Shown here: piece by piece, positions 1-5,376 of the stretch
Position numbering within the stretch: the first letter of the stretch is position 1
Layout of the letters: each line of letters begins with the position of its first letter
Assembly: GCA_022703115.1 (NCBI GenBank)
Contig: JAKLEK010000112.1
Location: 1-5,376 of the forward strand
Length of the DNA stretch: 5,376 nucleotides
DNA from: Elusimicrobiota bacterium
Lineage (GTDB): Bacteria > Elusimicrobiota > Elusimicrobia > Elusimicrobiales > UBA9959
Direction: 5' to 3'
The notes under the pieces: generated by a model
Database searches by the model: none
Told to the model about the DNA's origin: nothing
The model's input: only the letters and a program-made list of their open reading frames with translations
Translations under genes and position numbers: made by a program

Positions 1-6
1 CCGGGA

Positions 7-62
7 CGGCGCGTGAATGTTTGAGGCAAAAAACTTTGCTTTTTTGCCGAGTTCACGCGCCG
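7..62. repeat. Nested inverted repeat (two-part hairpin)
   Basis: Positions 7-17 (CGGCGCGTGAA) are perfectly complementary to 52-62 (TTCACGCGCCG), giving an 11-bp outer stem. Inside it, 25-33 (GGCAAAAAA) pairs perfectly with 40-48 (TTTTTTGCC), giving a 9-bp stem around a 6-nt loop. An asymmetric internal loop (7 nt and 3 nt) separates the two stems. An alternative plus-strand fold is GCAAA (26-30) with TTTGC (35-39), directly followed by six T at 40-45, which resembles a weak intrinsic terminator. On the minus strand, the direction of the flippase, no T-tract follows the large stem, so it is not a classical terminator for that gene. The function is unknown. Confidence 0.7.
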
Positions 63-73
63 GCGGAGAATAC

Positions 74-99
74 CGGCACTCTGGCCTATGGCCGTGCCG
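74..99. repeat. Hairpin-forming inverted repeat with TAT loop
   Basis: CGGCAC (74-79) pairs with GTGCCG (94-99), and GGCC (83-86) pairs with GGCC (90-93) around the loop TAT (87-89). A 3-nt bulge (TCT, 80-82) lies on one side. That gives ten base pairs in all, mostly G-C. It lies 11 bp from the end of the larger nested hairpin and 4 bp from the next hairpin. No T-tract follows on either strand. Confidence 0.5.
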
Positions 100-103
100 T
101 TTC

Positions 104-118
104 AAGCGCTATGCGCTT
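104..118. repeat. Short perfect hairpin with TAT loop
   Basis: AAGCGC (104-109) and GCGCTT (113-118) form a 6-bp stem around the triloop TAT (110-112), the same loop triplet as in the preceding hairpin. It has no following T-tract, so I do not call it a terminator. Confidence 0.45.
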
Positions 119-126
119 CAGACGGC

Positions 127-167
127 GTTTCCCCGGAAACCCCGGCCCGGCCCGGCAGAAGGCTGCC
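127..167. repeat. Two small hairpins flanking tandem CCCGG units
   Basis: GTTTC (127-131) pairs with GAAAC (136-140). Next come three head-to-tail CCCGG units (141-155). GGCAG (154-158) pairs with CTGCC (163-167) around a 4-nt loop. Each stem is only 5 bp and could be chance in GC-rich DNA. They are listed because they continue the hairpin series from 7 onward. Confidence 0.3.
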
Positions 168-224
168 TCCGTTGGCCGAGAACCCATGGGTGACCGCCAA
201 GTCCGGACACGGAAAGGGATGGCG

Positions 225-1658
225 CTAGGAGCGGGGGAGAAGGGAACGGAGAGCGGATCTTTCTTCGGGGAGAAAGAAGCCGGACGCCAGCAGGAGTAGC
301 GGATAGGCGGCCAGGACGGAGAGCCTGTACAGCGACCACGGCAGTCCGCCGTCGAACCAGCCGGCCAGGGCCGGCGCCGAAAGGAGAAGAGCGGCCCCGG
401 CCGCCTTCGCCAGACGCCCGAACTCGTAAGGGACGGGGAAACAGCTCCGACCGTAGAAATAAGCCACCAGCGACATGGCGCAATAAGCCGCGAAAGCGGC
501 CCACGGCGGCCCGGCGATCCCCAGAGAAGGGATAAGCGCGAAGTTGGCGGCCACGCTGACCGCCGCTCCGCACAGCGCCGCTATCATTATCACCTTCGTC
601 CGCTTCGCGATTATCACCGGCGCCAGCAGGTTCACGTAGACGCCGTTCACGAGATAGGCGAACAGGACGACCGGCACTATCCGCAGACCCGGCCAGTAAT
701 CCGGATGTATAAGCGTCCTGCCTGCGATCCGCATAGCGGCCAGATCCGGGATGAAGAAGGACAGCGCCAGCCCTACCCAGACCGCGCCGGCGACGAAATA
801 GGTCAGGACCCGCGCGAATATCCTGCCGCTGTCCGGCCTGCCCGCCCGTTCAAGGAAGAACGGCCGCCAGGCCTGGTCGAACATGCTGACAAGAAGGACC
901 ATGAAGATGCCCAGCCTGTAGTTCGCCTGGTAGACACCGACCGCGGACTCGCCCGCCAAGCGCAGCAGAATGGGCCGGTCTATGACCTGCACGGCCATGG
1001 CGCCCAGACCCGCGGGGAGCAGGGGCAGCGCGTAATCGAAGAGCTTGCCCAGCATCTCCCTGTCCAGCCTGAAAGAGAAACGCTTCGGCACCGCCGCCAC
1101 CGAGAACAGCGACGAGATAACGTTCGCGGCGAAAACGGCCTCTATCCCCATCCTGAAGCGGGATATCAGGACTATATTGAGGGCCACGTTGAGAGCGATG
1201 GAACAAAGCCTGACCCCCGCGAAATAGACCGGGCGGTGCCCCATACGCAGGTCGGCGAAGGGCAGCACGTTTATCCCGTCCAGGAAAAGGATGACGGCCG
1301 AATAAAGGACCAGGCGGTAGCGCGCCGCGCCTATACCGGCCAGTTCGGCCCAGAAACCGGGCGCCGCGGCCAGCGCCAGAGAAAAGAACCCGCAGGTGAC
1401 AAGGACCGAAGAATAGGCGGCGGAGAACGCCCTCTCCCTGTCGCCGTAATGGCGCATATAGGCCTGGTCCATGCCGTACTGGTAAACGATGTTCAGGAAA
1501 GCGATATAGGAGAATACCGTGGCCACCACGCCGTATTCGGCCGGCAGCAGGTAGTGGGTGTAGAACGGCATCAGCAGGAAATTGAGCAGGCGCGCGCCTA
1601 CGGTCGAGGAACCGTAGATCAAAGACTCCTTACCGAGCGATCTTATGTCCTTAAGCAT
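225..1658 (-). CDS. Oligosaccharide flippase family (Wzx-like) membrane protein
   Basis: A 477-residue, very hydrophobic protein. It is probably an inner-membrane flippase of the polysaccharide-biosynthesis/MOP superfamily, which moves lipid-linked sugar repeat units across the membrane for O-antigen, capsule or exopolysaccharide assembly. The N-terminus is typical: a short basic start, then a first membrane segment (about 18-38) ending in YTHYLLPAEYGVVA, which matches the family's 'LYTRYLTPAEYGV' pattern. I count about 14 hydrophobic segments, near 18-38, 43-61, 82-104, 114-134, 145-165, 171-190, 206-226, 243-260, 283-303, 325-346, 352-376, 384-402, 416-434 and 443-463. The motif DQAWRPFF (261-268) is also family-like. 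Length fits (usually 400-500). The ATG at 1656-1658 is chosen for the N-terminal match, although no good Shine-Dalgarno precedes it. No glycosyltransferase lies beside it in the window, so the sugar substrate cannot be named. Confidence 0.88.
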   Translation of the reverse strand: MLKDIRSLGKESLIYGSSTVGARLLNFLLMPFYTHYLLPAEYGVVATVFSYIAFLNIVYQYGMDQAYMRHYGDRERAFSAAYSSVLVTCGFFSLALAAAPGFWAELAGIGAARYRLVLYSAVILFLDGINVLPFADLRMGHRPVYFAGVRLCSIALNVALNIVLISRFRMGIEAVFAANVISSLFSVAAVPKRFSFRLDREMLGKLFDYALPLLPAGLGAMAVQVIDRPILLRLAGESAVGVYQANYRLGIFMVLLVSMFDQAWRPFFLERAGRPDSGRIFARVLTYFVAGAVWVGLALSFFIPDLAAMRIAGRTLIHPDYWPGLRIVPVVLFAYLVNGVYVNLLAPVIIAKRTKVIMIAALCGAAVSVAANFALIPSLGIAGPPWAAFAAYCAMSLVAYFYGRSCFPVPYEFGRLAKAAGAALLLSAPALAGWFDGGLPWSLYRLSVLAAYPLLLLASGFFLPEERSALRSLLPRS

Positions 1659-1685
1659 AGTTCGCGCTTTGCCCGGCGCGGCGTT

Positions 1686-1700
1686 CCCGGAGGGTCCGGG
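1686..1700 (-). other. Small hairpin upstream of the flippase start
   Basis: CCCGGA (1686-1691) and TCCGGG (1695-1700) form a perfect 6-bp stem with a GGG triloop on the plus strand (CCC on the minus strand). It would lie in the flippase 5' leader, about 28-42 nt before the ATG. It could be chance in GC-rich sequence or could affect translation initiation of a gene that lacks a clear ribosome binding site. Confidence 0.25.
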
Positions 1701-1718
1701 GCGGCCGTCCAGAAAGCT

Positions 1719-1724
1719 ATTCTA
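1719..1724 (-). promoter_or_regulatory. Possible -10 element for the flippase gene
   Basis: On the minus strand this reads TAGAAT, five of six matches to TATAAT, inside an AT-rich patch (about 1711-1735) that stands out in the GC-rich divergent region. No convincing -35 hexamer lies 16-18 bp upstream (GACCCG at 17 bp spacing). A TTGAT pentamer, the FNR half-site consensus, overlaps it at 1728-1724 on the minus strand, but the second half-site is absent. Weak call. Confidence 0.25.
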
Positions 1725-1750
1725 TCAATTTTATCCGCCGCCGGGTCCTA

Positions 1751-1780
1751 TTGAGGCCTCCGGCGTATAAAAGGTATAAT
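1751..1780 (+). promoter_or_regulatory. Sigma-70 type promoter for the Crp/Fnr gene
   Basis: A perfect -10 hexamer TATAAT (1775-1780) follows a -35-like TTGAGG (1751-1756, four of six matches to TTGACA) at 18-bp spacing. Transcription would begin near 1787, leaving a leader of about 46 nt before the ATG at 1833. The palindrome GAGGCCTC (1753-1760) overlaps the -35 element. I cannot assign a binding protein to it. Confidence 0.6.
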
Positions 1781-1813
1781 GTTATCCAGCGGGGGGGAGA
1801 CCGATAGCTTTTC

Positions 1814-1819
1814 AGGGGG
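1814..1819 (+). promoter_or_regulatory. Likely ribosome binding site, long spacing
   Basis: AGGGGG lies 13 nt before the ATG at 1833, which is longer than the usual 5-9 nt. An in-frame TAG at 1827-1829 rules out any earlier start, so this G-rich block is the only plausible Shine-Dalgarno for the gene. A run of seven G at 1791-1797 lies further upstream. Confidence 0.35.
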
Positions 1820-1832
1820 TTATTCCTAGTAT

Positions 1833-2552
1833 ATGAGCCGTTTTTCCAAAACAGGCGTGCCGGACTGCCGGACATGCCGTTTTAAACCTTCCTGTTTCTA
1901 CGATCATCTGGACCCGGCCGCGCAGAAGGCCTGGAACAAGGTGCGTTCCGCCGCCGAATTCTCAGCCGACCAGACCGTTTATTCCGAAGGCGAGATGCCG
2001 GAAGGAATATACGTCATCTGCAAAGGCAGGGTGAAGATCTTCACCACGGACTCAAGAGGCCAGCAGCTTATAACCTGGATCCGTCATCCGGGCGAGCTGT
2101 TCGGACATATCGCCCTTTTCTCGCAGTGCGAATACCGTTGCAGCGGAAAGTCGATGGGACACACCGTGCTTTCGCTGATAGACTCTAAGTCGCTGAGCGC
2201 GTTCCTCGACGCGCATCCAGGCACCTATCCGCTCCTGCTGCGCACTATAGCGACCGAACTCAGGATGGTGCAGGACCGCCTCAAGGACACCGCGTATCAG
2301 CCGGCCAAATCCAAGGTCGCGGCGACCCTTATCAGGGCGATATCGTACAAGTCCAAGGGCACGGCCTCGCCGGCCATTCACGGACTGAAGCGCACTGAGA
2401 TAGCCGAGATCACCGGCCTGGCGCTGGAAACCGTGGTTCGCGCCCTGGCCGAACTGGAGAAAAGCCGCGTCATAAAACGCGAGGCTAAAGCTATTAAGAT
2501 CCTGGACTATCCCGTTCTGTCCAGACTGGCTGGTTTCCACCCTTCCAAATAA
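1833..2552 (+). CDS. Crp/Fnr-family transcriptional regulator with FNR-like cysteine cluster
   Basis: A 239-residue cytoplasmic regulator of usual family length. The N-terminal region carries C12-x2-C15-x5-C21, the same spacing as the first three iron-sulfur ligands of E. coli FNR (C20, C23, C29). A cyclic-nucleotide-binding-type beta-roll follows (about 40-125; SEGEMPEGIYVICKGRVKIF and PGELFGHIALFS are typical), then a long dimerisation helix (about 127-155). The C-terminal winged helix-turn-helix (about 160-235) has LKRTEIAEITGLALETVVRAL; E199 and R203 align with the DNA-contacting Glu and Arg of FNR, but FNR's Ser between them is Val202. My by-eye alignment puts Ser114 at the fourth FNR ligand (C122); C99 and C103 are nearby alternatives. 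An oxygen, redox or nitric-oxide sensor is inferred. Start fixed by the TAG just upstream. It is divergent from the flippase and convergent with the salvage operon; its targets are unknown. Confidence 0.88.
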   Translation: MSRFSKTGVPDCRTCRFKPSCFYDHLDPAAQKAWNKVRSAAEFSADQTVYSEGEMPEGIYVICKGRVKIFTTDSRGQQLITWIRHPGELFGHIALFSQCEYRCSGKSMGHTVLSLIDSKSLSAFLDAHPGTYPLLLRTIATELRMVQDRLKDTAYQPAKSKVAATLIRAISYKSKGTASPAIHGLKRTEIAEITGLALETVVRALAELEKSRVIKREAKAIKILDYPVLSRLAGFHPSK

Positions 2553-2570
2553 CGCGGCGGCGGCCCGGGC

Positions 2571-3206
2571 TCAGTTCGTGCCGAACATCCTGTCTCCGGC
2601 GTCGCCGAGGCCCGGAACTATATATCCCTCGCCGTTCAGTTCCTTGTCTACCGCCCCTATGTATATCGGCACGTCCGGATGCGCCAAGGCCAGGCGTTCC
2701 ACCCCGGCGGCCGCTCCGATCAGGGCGACGAAGCAGACCTTCCCCGCGCCCCGGGATTTCAATATATCCACGGCCTTTACGGCGGAACCTCCGGTCGCAA
2801 GCATCGGGTCCGCCAGCACCGCCAGAGCGCCGGACATTTTAGCCGGAAGCCTGGAATAGTACTGCACCGGCTCAAGCGTTCCCTCGTCGCGGTAAATGCC
2901 GATATGCCCAAGACGGGCCTCCGGATGCAGCCTGGACATGCCGTCCAGCATGCCCAGGCCGGCGCGCAGGACGGCGACGAAGACTATATCATGCGCCAGG
3001 ACCCTGGCGGGGCAGGGACCAAGAGGCGTACGGACCTTCGCTTCGGACAATCTGGAGCCGTACAGGGCCTCGCAGGTCAGCAGGACGCCGACCTCGCCCA
3101 TGATCCGGCGGAAATCCGCGGCGGGTGTCCTCCTGTCCCTGAGTCTGGCGAGCTTGTGGGCGACAAGAGGATGCCCGGATATGAAGACGTTCCTTCGCTT
3201 TCTCAT
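2571..3206 (-). CDS. upp: Uracil phosphoribosyltransferase
   Basis: This 211-residue soluble enzyme converts uracil plus PRPP to UMP and pyrophosphate, the pyrimidine salvage step. It matches the family along its whole length (usually 207-210 residues). Residues 12-24 (HPLVAHKLARLRD) are the typical N-terminal block, and 81-86 (RAGLGM) a conserved core loop. Residues 133-142 (DPMLATGGSA) are the PRPP-binding loop, and 194-206 (GYIVPGLGDAGDR) the C-terminal uracil-binding segment. All key motifs are intact. The ATG at 3204-3206 overlaps the upstream phosphorylase stop codon as ATGA and has GGAG at 3212-3215, 5 nt ahead. It is the last gene of the operon, placed to recapture uracil released by the preceding phosphorylase. 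Its stop is 18 bp from that of the convergent regulator gene, with no intrinsic terminator visible. Confidence 0.97.
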   Translation of the reverse strand: MRKRRNVFISGHPLVAHKLARLRDRRTPAADFRRIMGEVGVLLTCEALYGSRLSEAKVRTPLGPCPARVLAHDIVFVAVLRAGLGMLDGMSRLHPEARLGHIGIYRDEGTLEPVQYYSRLPAKMSGALAVLADPMLATGGSAVKAVDILKSRGAGKVCFVALIGAAAGVERLALAHPDVPIYIGAVDKELNGEGYIVPGLGDAGDRMFGTN

Positions 3207-4519
3207 GGCCGCTCCATTATCTCGCGTATAAGCCGCTCCCGTCTCGGGGGCCTGGGCCCGGCCGCAAGGGCGGATTCGAACATCTTCTTTCCCTCGGCCA
3301 GCTTGGCGGGATCGGAAGCGTACAGGTCCGCGACCGCATCTCCCGCCGCGAGCCTGTCGCCGACTTTTTTGCGGAGCATTATGCCGGCGCCGAAATCGAC
3401 AGCGTCCTCCGCGCGGGCGCGCCCGGCGCCGAGGACCACGCTGGCCCGGCCCACCGTCCGCGCGTCCATCCTGAGCAGGTAGCCCGCGCCCGGAGCCTTG
3501 ACGCTGGCTTTAAGCGGCGCCCTGGGGAGGAACTTGTCCGGATCGTCTATGACGCGCGGATCTCCGCCCTGCCAGCGCACCATCAGGCGCATCTTCTCAA
3601 GGGCGGAACCGTCGGCGATCACCGCCCTTGCGCGCCGGGCCCCTTCTTCCGGGGTCCGGGCCCGCCCGCCGAGGCAGATCATCCATCCGGCCAGGACCTC
3701 CAGTACTTCCATAAAATCCGAAGGCCCCTTTTCTCCGCGCAGAACGCCGATCGACTGCCGCATTTCCAGGGCGTTGCCTACGGCGAAGCCGAGCGGCTCG
3801 TTCATCGCGGTAAGGACCGCGACGCAGCGCATTCCCAGCAGCCTGGCGGTGCCGATGAGAGCGGAGGCCAGTTCCCGGCTTTTTTTGAAATCCTCCAGGA
3901 AAGCGCCGGAACCGAACTTGACGTCCATCACCAGGCCGGTGATGTCCTCGGCGTACTTTTTTGAGAGTATGCTGGCCACGATGAGCGGCAGGGATTCGAC
4001 CGTGCAGGAGGCGTCCCTCAGCGCGTAAAGCTTCCTGTCGCTGGGCGCCAGCTCCTCCGTCTGGCCGAACATGCAGAGCCCGGTCGACTCAAGCTGCCTG
4101 TATATACGGGCGGGGGGGAGCCGCACCTTGAATCCCTTTACCGATTCCAGTTTATCCAGGGTCCCGCCGGTATGACCGAGCCCGCGGCCGCTCATCATCG
4201 GGACGATAACGCCCGCCGCCGCGGCCACAGGGGCCAGGGCCAGAGAGACCCCGTCGCCGACCCCGCCCGTCGAATGTTTGTCTACGCGCCGGGCGCCGAG
4301 CCCCTTAAGGTCCAGCTTGCGGCCGGAACGGGCCATGGCCCTGGTAAAACCCGCCGTCTCTTTCCGGGAAAGCGGATTGAAAAAAGCCGCCATGAGCCAG
4401 GCGGAGAGCTGGTAATCCGGGACCTTCCCGGACGCGGCCCCGGCCGCGATGAAATCGAGTTCTTCCTGCGAATGTTCTCCGCCGGAGCGTTTTTTAAGCA
4501 GCAGGTCCAGCATTCTCAT
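3203..4519 (-). CDS. deoA: Thymidine phosphorylase (pyrimidine nucleoside phosphorylase family)
   Basis: This 438-residue enzyme phosphorolyses pyrimidine (deoxy)nucleosides to free base and (deoxy)ribose-1-phosphate. Length fits E. coli DeoA (440) and Bacillus Pdp (433). An N-terminal helical domain (about 1-65) precedes the phosphate-binding core: DKHSTGGVGDG (80-90, with K81, H82, S83) and SGRGLGHTGGTLDKLES (110-126), the family signature. R168 in LYALRD, S183 and K187 align with E. coli substrate-binding R171, S186 and K190. The C-terminal domain (about 340-438) has the usual DFGAGIMLRKKVGD. Met108 sits where E. coli DeoA has Met111 and, as I recall, Bacillus pyrimidine phosphorylases have a lysine; this favours a DeoA-like deoxyribonucleoside preference, by inference. 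The start at 4517-4519 overlaps the upstream stop as ATGA, with AAGG at 4530-4533 as a weak, distant ribosome binding site. Confidence 0.93.
   Translation of the reverse strand: MRMLDLLLKKRSGGEHSQEELDFIAAGAASGKVPDYQLSAWLMAAFFNPLSRKETAGFTRAMARSGRKLDLKGLGARRVDKHSTGGVGDGVSLALAPVAAAAGVIVPMMSGRGLGHTGGTLDKLESVKGFKVRLPPARIYRQLESTGLCMFGQTEELAPSDRKLYALRDASCTVESLPLIVASILSKKYAEDITGLVMDVKFGSGAFLEDFKKSRELASALIGTARLLGMRCVAVLTAMNEPLGFAVGNALEMRQSIGVLRGEKGPSDFMEVLEVLAGWMICLGGRARTPEEGARRARAVIADGSALEKMRLMVRWQGGDPRVIDDPDKFLPRAPLKASVKAPGAGYLLRMDARTVGRASVVLGAGRARAEDAVDFGAGIMLRKKVGDRLAAGDAVADLYASDPAKLAEGKKMFESALAAGPRPPRRERLIREIMERP
3212..3215 (-). promoter_or_regulatory. upp: Ribosome binding site of upp
   Basis: GGAG on the minus strand lies 5 nt before the ATG at 3204-3206, inside the last codons of the upstream phosphorylase gene. 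With the ATGA overlap it supports this start and suggests translational coupling. Confidence 0.6.
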
Positions 4520-5376
4520 GAGCGCACCGCCTTGCGCCCGGAAGTCCGGCGCGCGGCCGCGTGCGACGGCTCGAGCACCCCGGACAGGAGCGCCTTCATC
4601 TTGACCGAAACCTTCTCTCCAAGCCTCAGGACCTCTTCATGGTCCAGGGTCTCCCCGGATATCCCGCTGGTAAAATTGGACACCCAGCACAGACCGAGGA
4701 CCTTGATCCCCAGCTGACGGGCCGCTATCACTTCCGGCACCACCGACATTCCGGCCACGGAGCCGCCGAGCAGCCTGTAGGCCCTGACCTCGGCGGGGGT
4801 CTCGTAGGAAGGGCCCGTCACCGCCATGTAAACGCCTTCGCTGACCCGCGCCTTGAGTCCGCGCGCCAGCGCGAGGGCCCGCCTGCGCAGACCCTCGTCG
4901 TAGGGAGCGTTCATGTCCGGGAACATCTCTCCGAAAAGACGGTCGTAATTACCCATCAGCGGATTAGCCCCCATGAAGTTTATGTGGTCCTTCAGGACCA
5001 TTAGGTCGCCTGGGCGTATGGAGGGGTAGAGGGAACCGACGGCGGCGGTCACGACCAGCGTCTTTACTCCCAGGAAGGACAGGACTCGCACCGGGAACGC
5101 CATGAAATCCATGCGGTGGCCCTCGTAATAGTGGAAGCGGCCGCGCATTATGACCACGTCCAGTCCGCGCAGGCGGCCGAAGACCAGCTCGCCGGCGTGC
5201 CCTTTGACAGTGGTGCGGGGAAAGTTCGGAATGGAGGAGTAGGGTATCGATATCCGGTCTTCCAGGTCCGGCAGGGAATTGGACAGACCGCTCCCCGCGA
5301 TAATGGCCGCGGCCGGATGGAACTTCCTGGCGCGCGCTCTGAGCCAGGCCGCTGTTTCCGCGACCCTGGCGACGTT
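4516..5376 (-). CDS. punA: Purine nucleoside phosphorylase, 5' end outside window
   Basis: The open frame runs unbroken from the stop at 4516-4518 to the window edge, giving 286 residues (numbered from the edge). It is a trimeric, PNP-type enzyme that converts inosine or guanosine plus phosphate to base and (deoxy)ribose-1-phosphate. Evidence: GSGL (28-31, phosphate loop), IPYSSIPNFPRTTVKGHAGE (44-63), GRFHYYEGH (79-87), PGDLMVLKDHINF (122-134), GPSYETPAE (188-196), GMSVVPEV (209-216) and VSN (232-234). The Glu and Asn in the last blocks match the human PNP base-binding Glu201 and Asn243 and favour 6-oxopurines. A GTG at 5155-5157 is not the start, because family sequence continues upstream of it. 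By the position of GSGL only a few N-terminal residues are missing. An Arg/Ala-rich tail of about 18 residues ends the protein. It is the first of three co-oriented salvage genes seen here, and its promoter is outside the window. Confidence 0.93.
   Translation of the reverse strand, partial: NVARVAETAAWLRARARKFHPAAAIIAGSGLSNSLPDLEDRISIPYSSIPNFPRTTVKGHAGELVFGRLRGLDVVIMRGRFHYYEGHRMDFMAFPVRVLSFLGVKTLVVTAAVGSLYPSIRPGDLMVLKDHINFMGANPLMGNYDRLFGEMFPDMNAPYDEGLRRRALALARGLKARVSEGVYMAVTGPSYETPAEVRAYRLLGGSVAGMSVVPEVIAARQLGIKVLGLCWVSNFTSGISGETLDHEEVLRLGEKVSVKMKALLSGVLEPSHAAARRTSGRKAVRS

Larger units (their letters stand above)
1..224. other. Intergenic region without a supported gene, rich in inverted repeats
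   Basis: This stretch lies downstream of the minus-strand flippase gene and runs to the window edge. I see no reading frame that looks like a protein: the plus-strand frame from 21 begins with TTG and gives an Arg/Gly-rich sequence with no recognisable motif. The minus-strand frame ending at 118 is a shadow of the flippase gene. The region does contain a series of hairpin-forming inverted repeats (7-62, 74-99, 104-118, 127-140, 154-167) and three tandem CCCGG units at 141-155. No tRNA pattern is evident. It may be a flippase 3' untranslated region, the leader of a gene beyond the left edge, or a structured RNA. The sequence alone does not decide between these. Confidence 0.6.

Noticed and set aside
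25..48. Inner hairpin as the intrinsic terminator of the flippase gene
   Set aside because: On the minus strand no T-tract follows the stem; the T-run is inside the 3' arm. It also lies about 180 bp past the stop codon.
7..62. Integron attC site or tRNA
   Set aside because: No GTTRRRY/RYYYAAC core pair is present, and no cloverleaf with a T-arm consensus can be drawn.
117..126. TTCAGACGGC, identical to the 10-bp Neisseria DNA uptake sequence
   Set aside because: It is a single copy, and the genes and base composition do not look neisserial. A lone 10-mer match in 5 kb can be chance. A genome-wide count of this 10-mer would settle it.
21..299. Plus-strand open frame of 92 codons in the left intergenic region
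   Set aside because: TTG start, Arg/Gly-rich composition without a motif, and it crosses the inverted repeats and overlaps the 3' end of the flippase gene.
705..1754. Long plus-strand open frame opposite the flippase gene
   Set aside because: The translation is rich in Arg, Gln, Gly and Asp and has no domain, as expected of an antisense shadow in GC-rich DNA. The opposite strand has a clear membrane protein.
4516..5157. GTG at 5155-5157 as the start of the purine phosphorylase
   Set aside because: The frame stays open to the window edge, and the upstream residues contain the conserved GSGL, IPYSSIPNFP and GHAGE blocks, so the GTG is an internal valine.

Overview
The window is a GC-rich stretch of bacterial chromosome holding five protein genes. 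The genes are tightly packed, two junctions are ATGA overlaps, and there is no sign of phage, insertion sequence, CRISPR or tRNA/rRNA. The lineage cannot be fixed from these genes. ATA and AGG codons are used fairly freely for such a GC-rich genome. A GC-rich environmental phylum such as Elusimicrobiota is a guess only.

Layout. Positions 1-224 hold no convincing gene but are unusually rich in inverted repeats, led by a nested two-part hairpin at 7-62. A minus-strand gene (225-1658) encodes a multi-pass membrane protein of the oligosaccharide flippase (Wzx-like) family. A divergent intergenic region (1659-1832) carries a good sigma-70 type promoter for the plus-strand gene at 1833-2552. That gene encodes a Crp/Fnr-family regulator whose N-terminus has an FNR-like three-cysteine motif. 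It ends 18 bp from the end of a convergent minus-strand operon.

That operon is read from the right edge leftwards: purine nucleoside phosphorylase (the first few residues lie outside the window), thymidine/pyrimidine nucleoside phosphorylase, then uracil phosphoribosyltransferase. Both junctions are 4-bp ATGA overlaps, so translation is probably coupled. Together the enzymes would split purine and pyrimidine (deoxy)nucleosides into free bases plus (deoxy)ribose-1-phosphate, and recapture uracil as UMP with PRPP. This is a compact nucleoside salvage/catabolism unit.

I did not find a clearly new system. The points most worth a second look are the hairpin cluster at the left edge, the FNR-like regulator with a displaced fourth cysteine, and a variant phosphate/base-binding loop in the purine phosphorylase.
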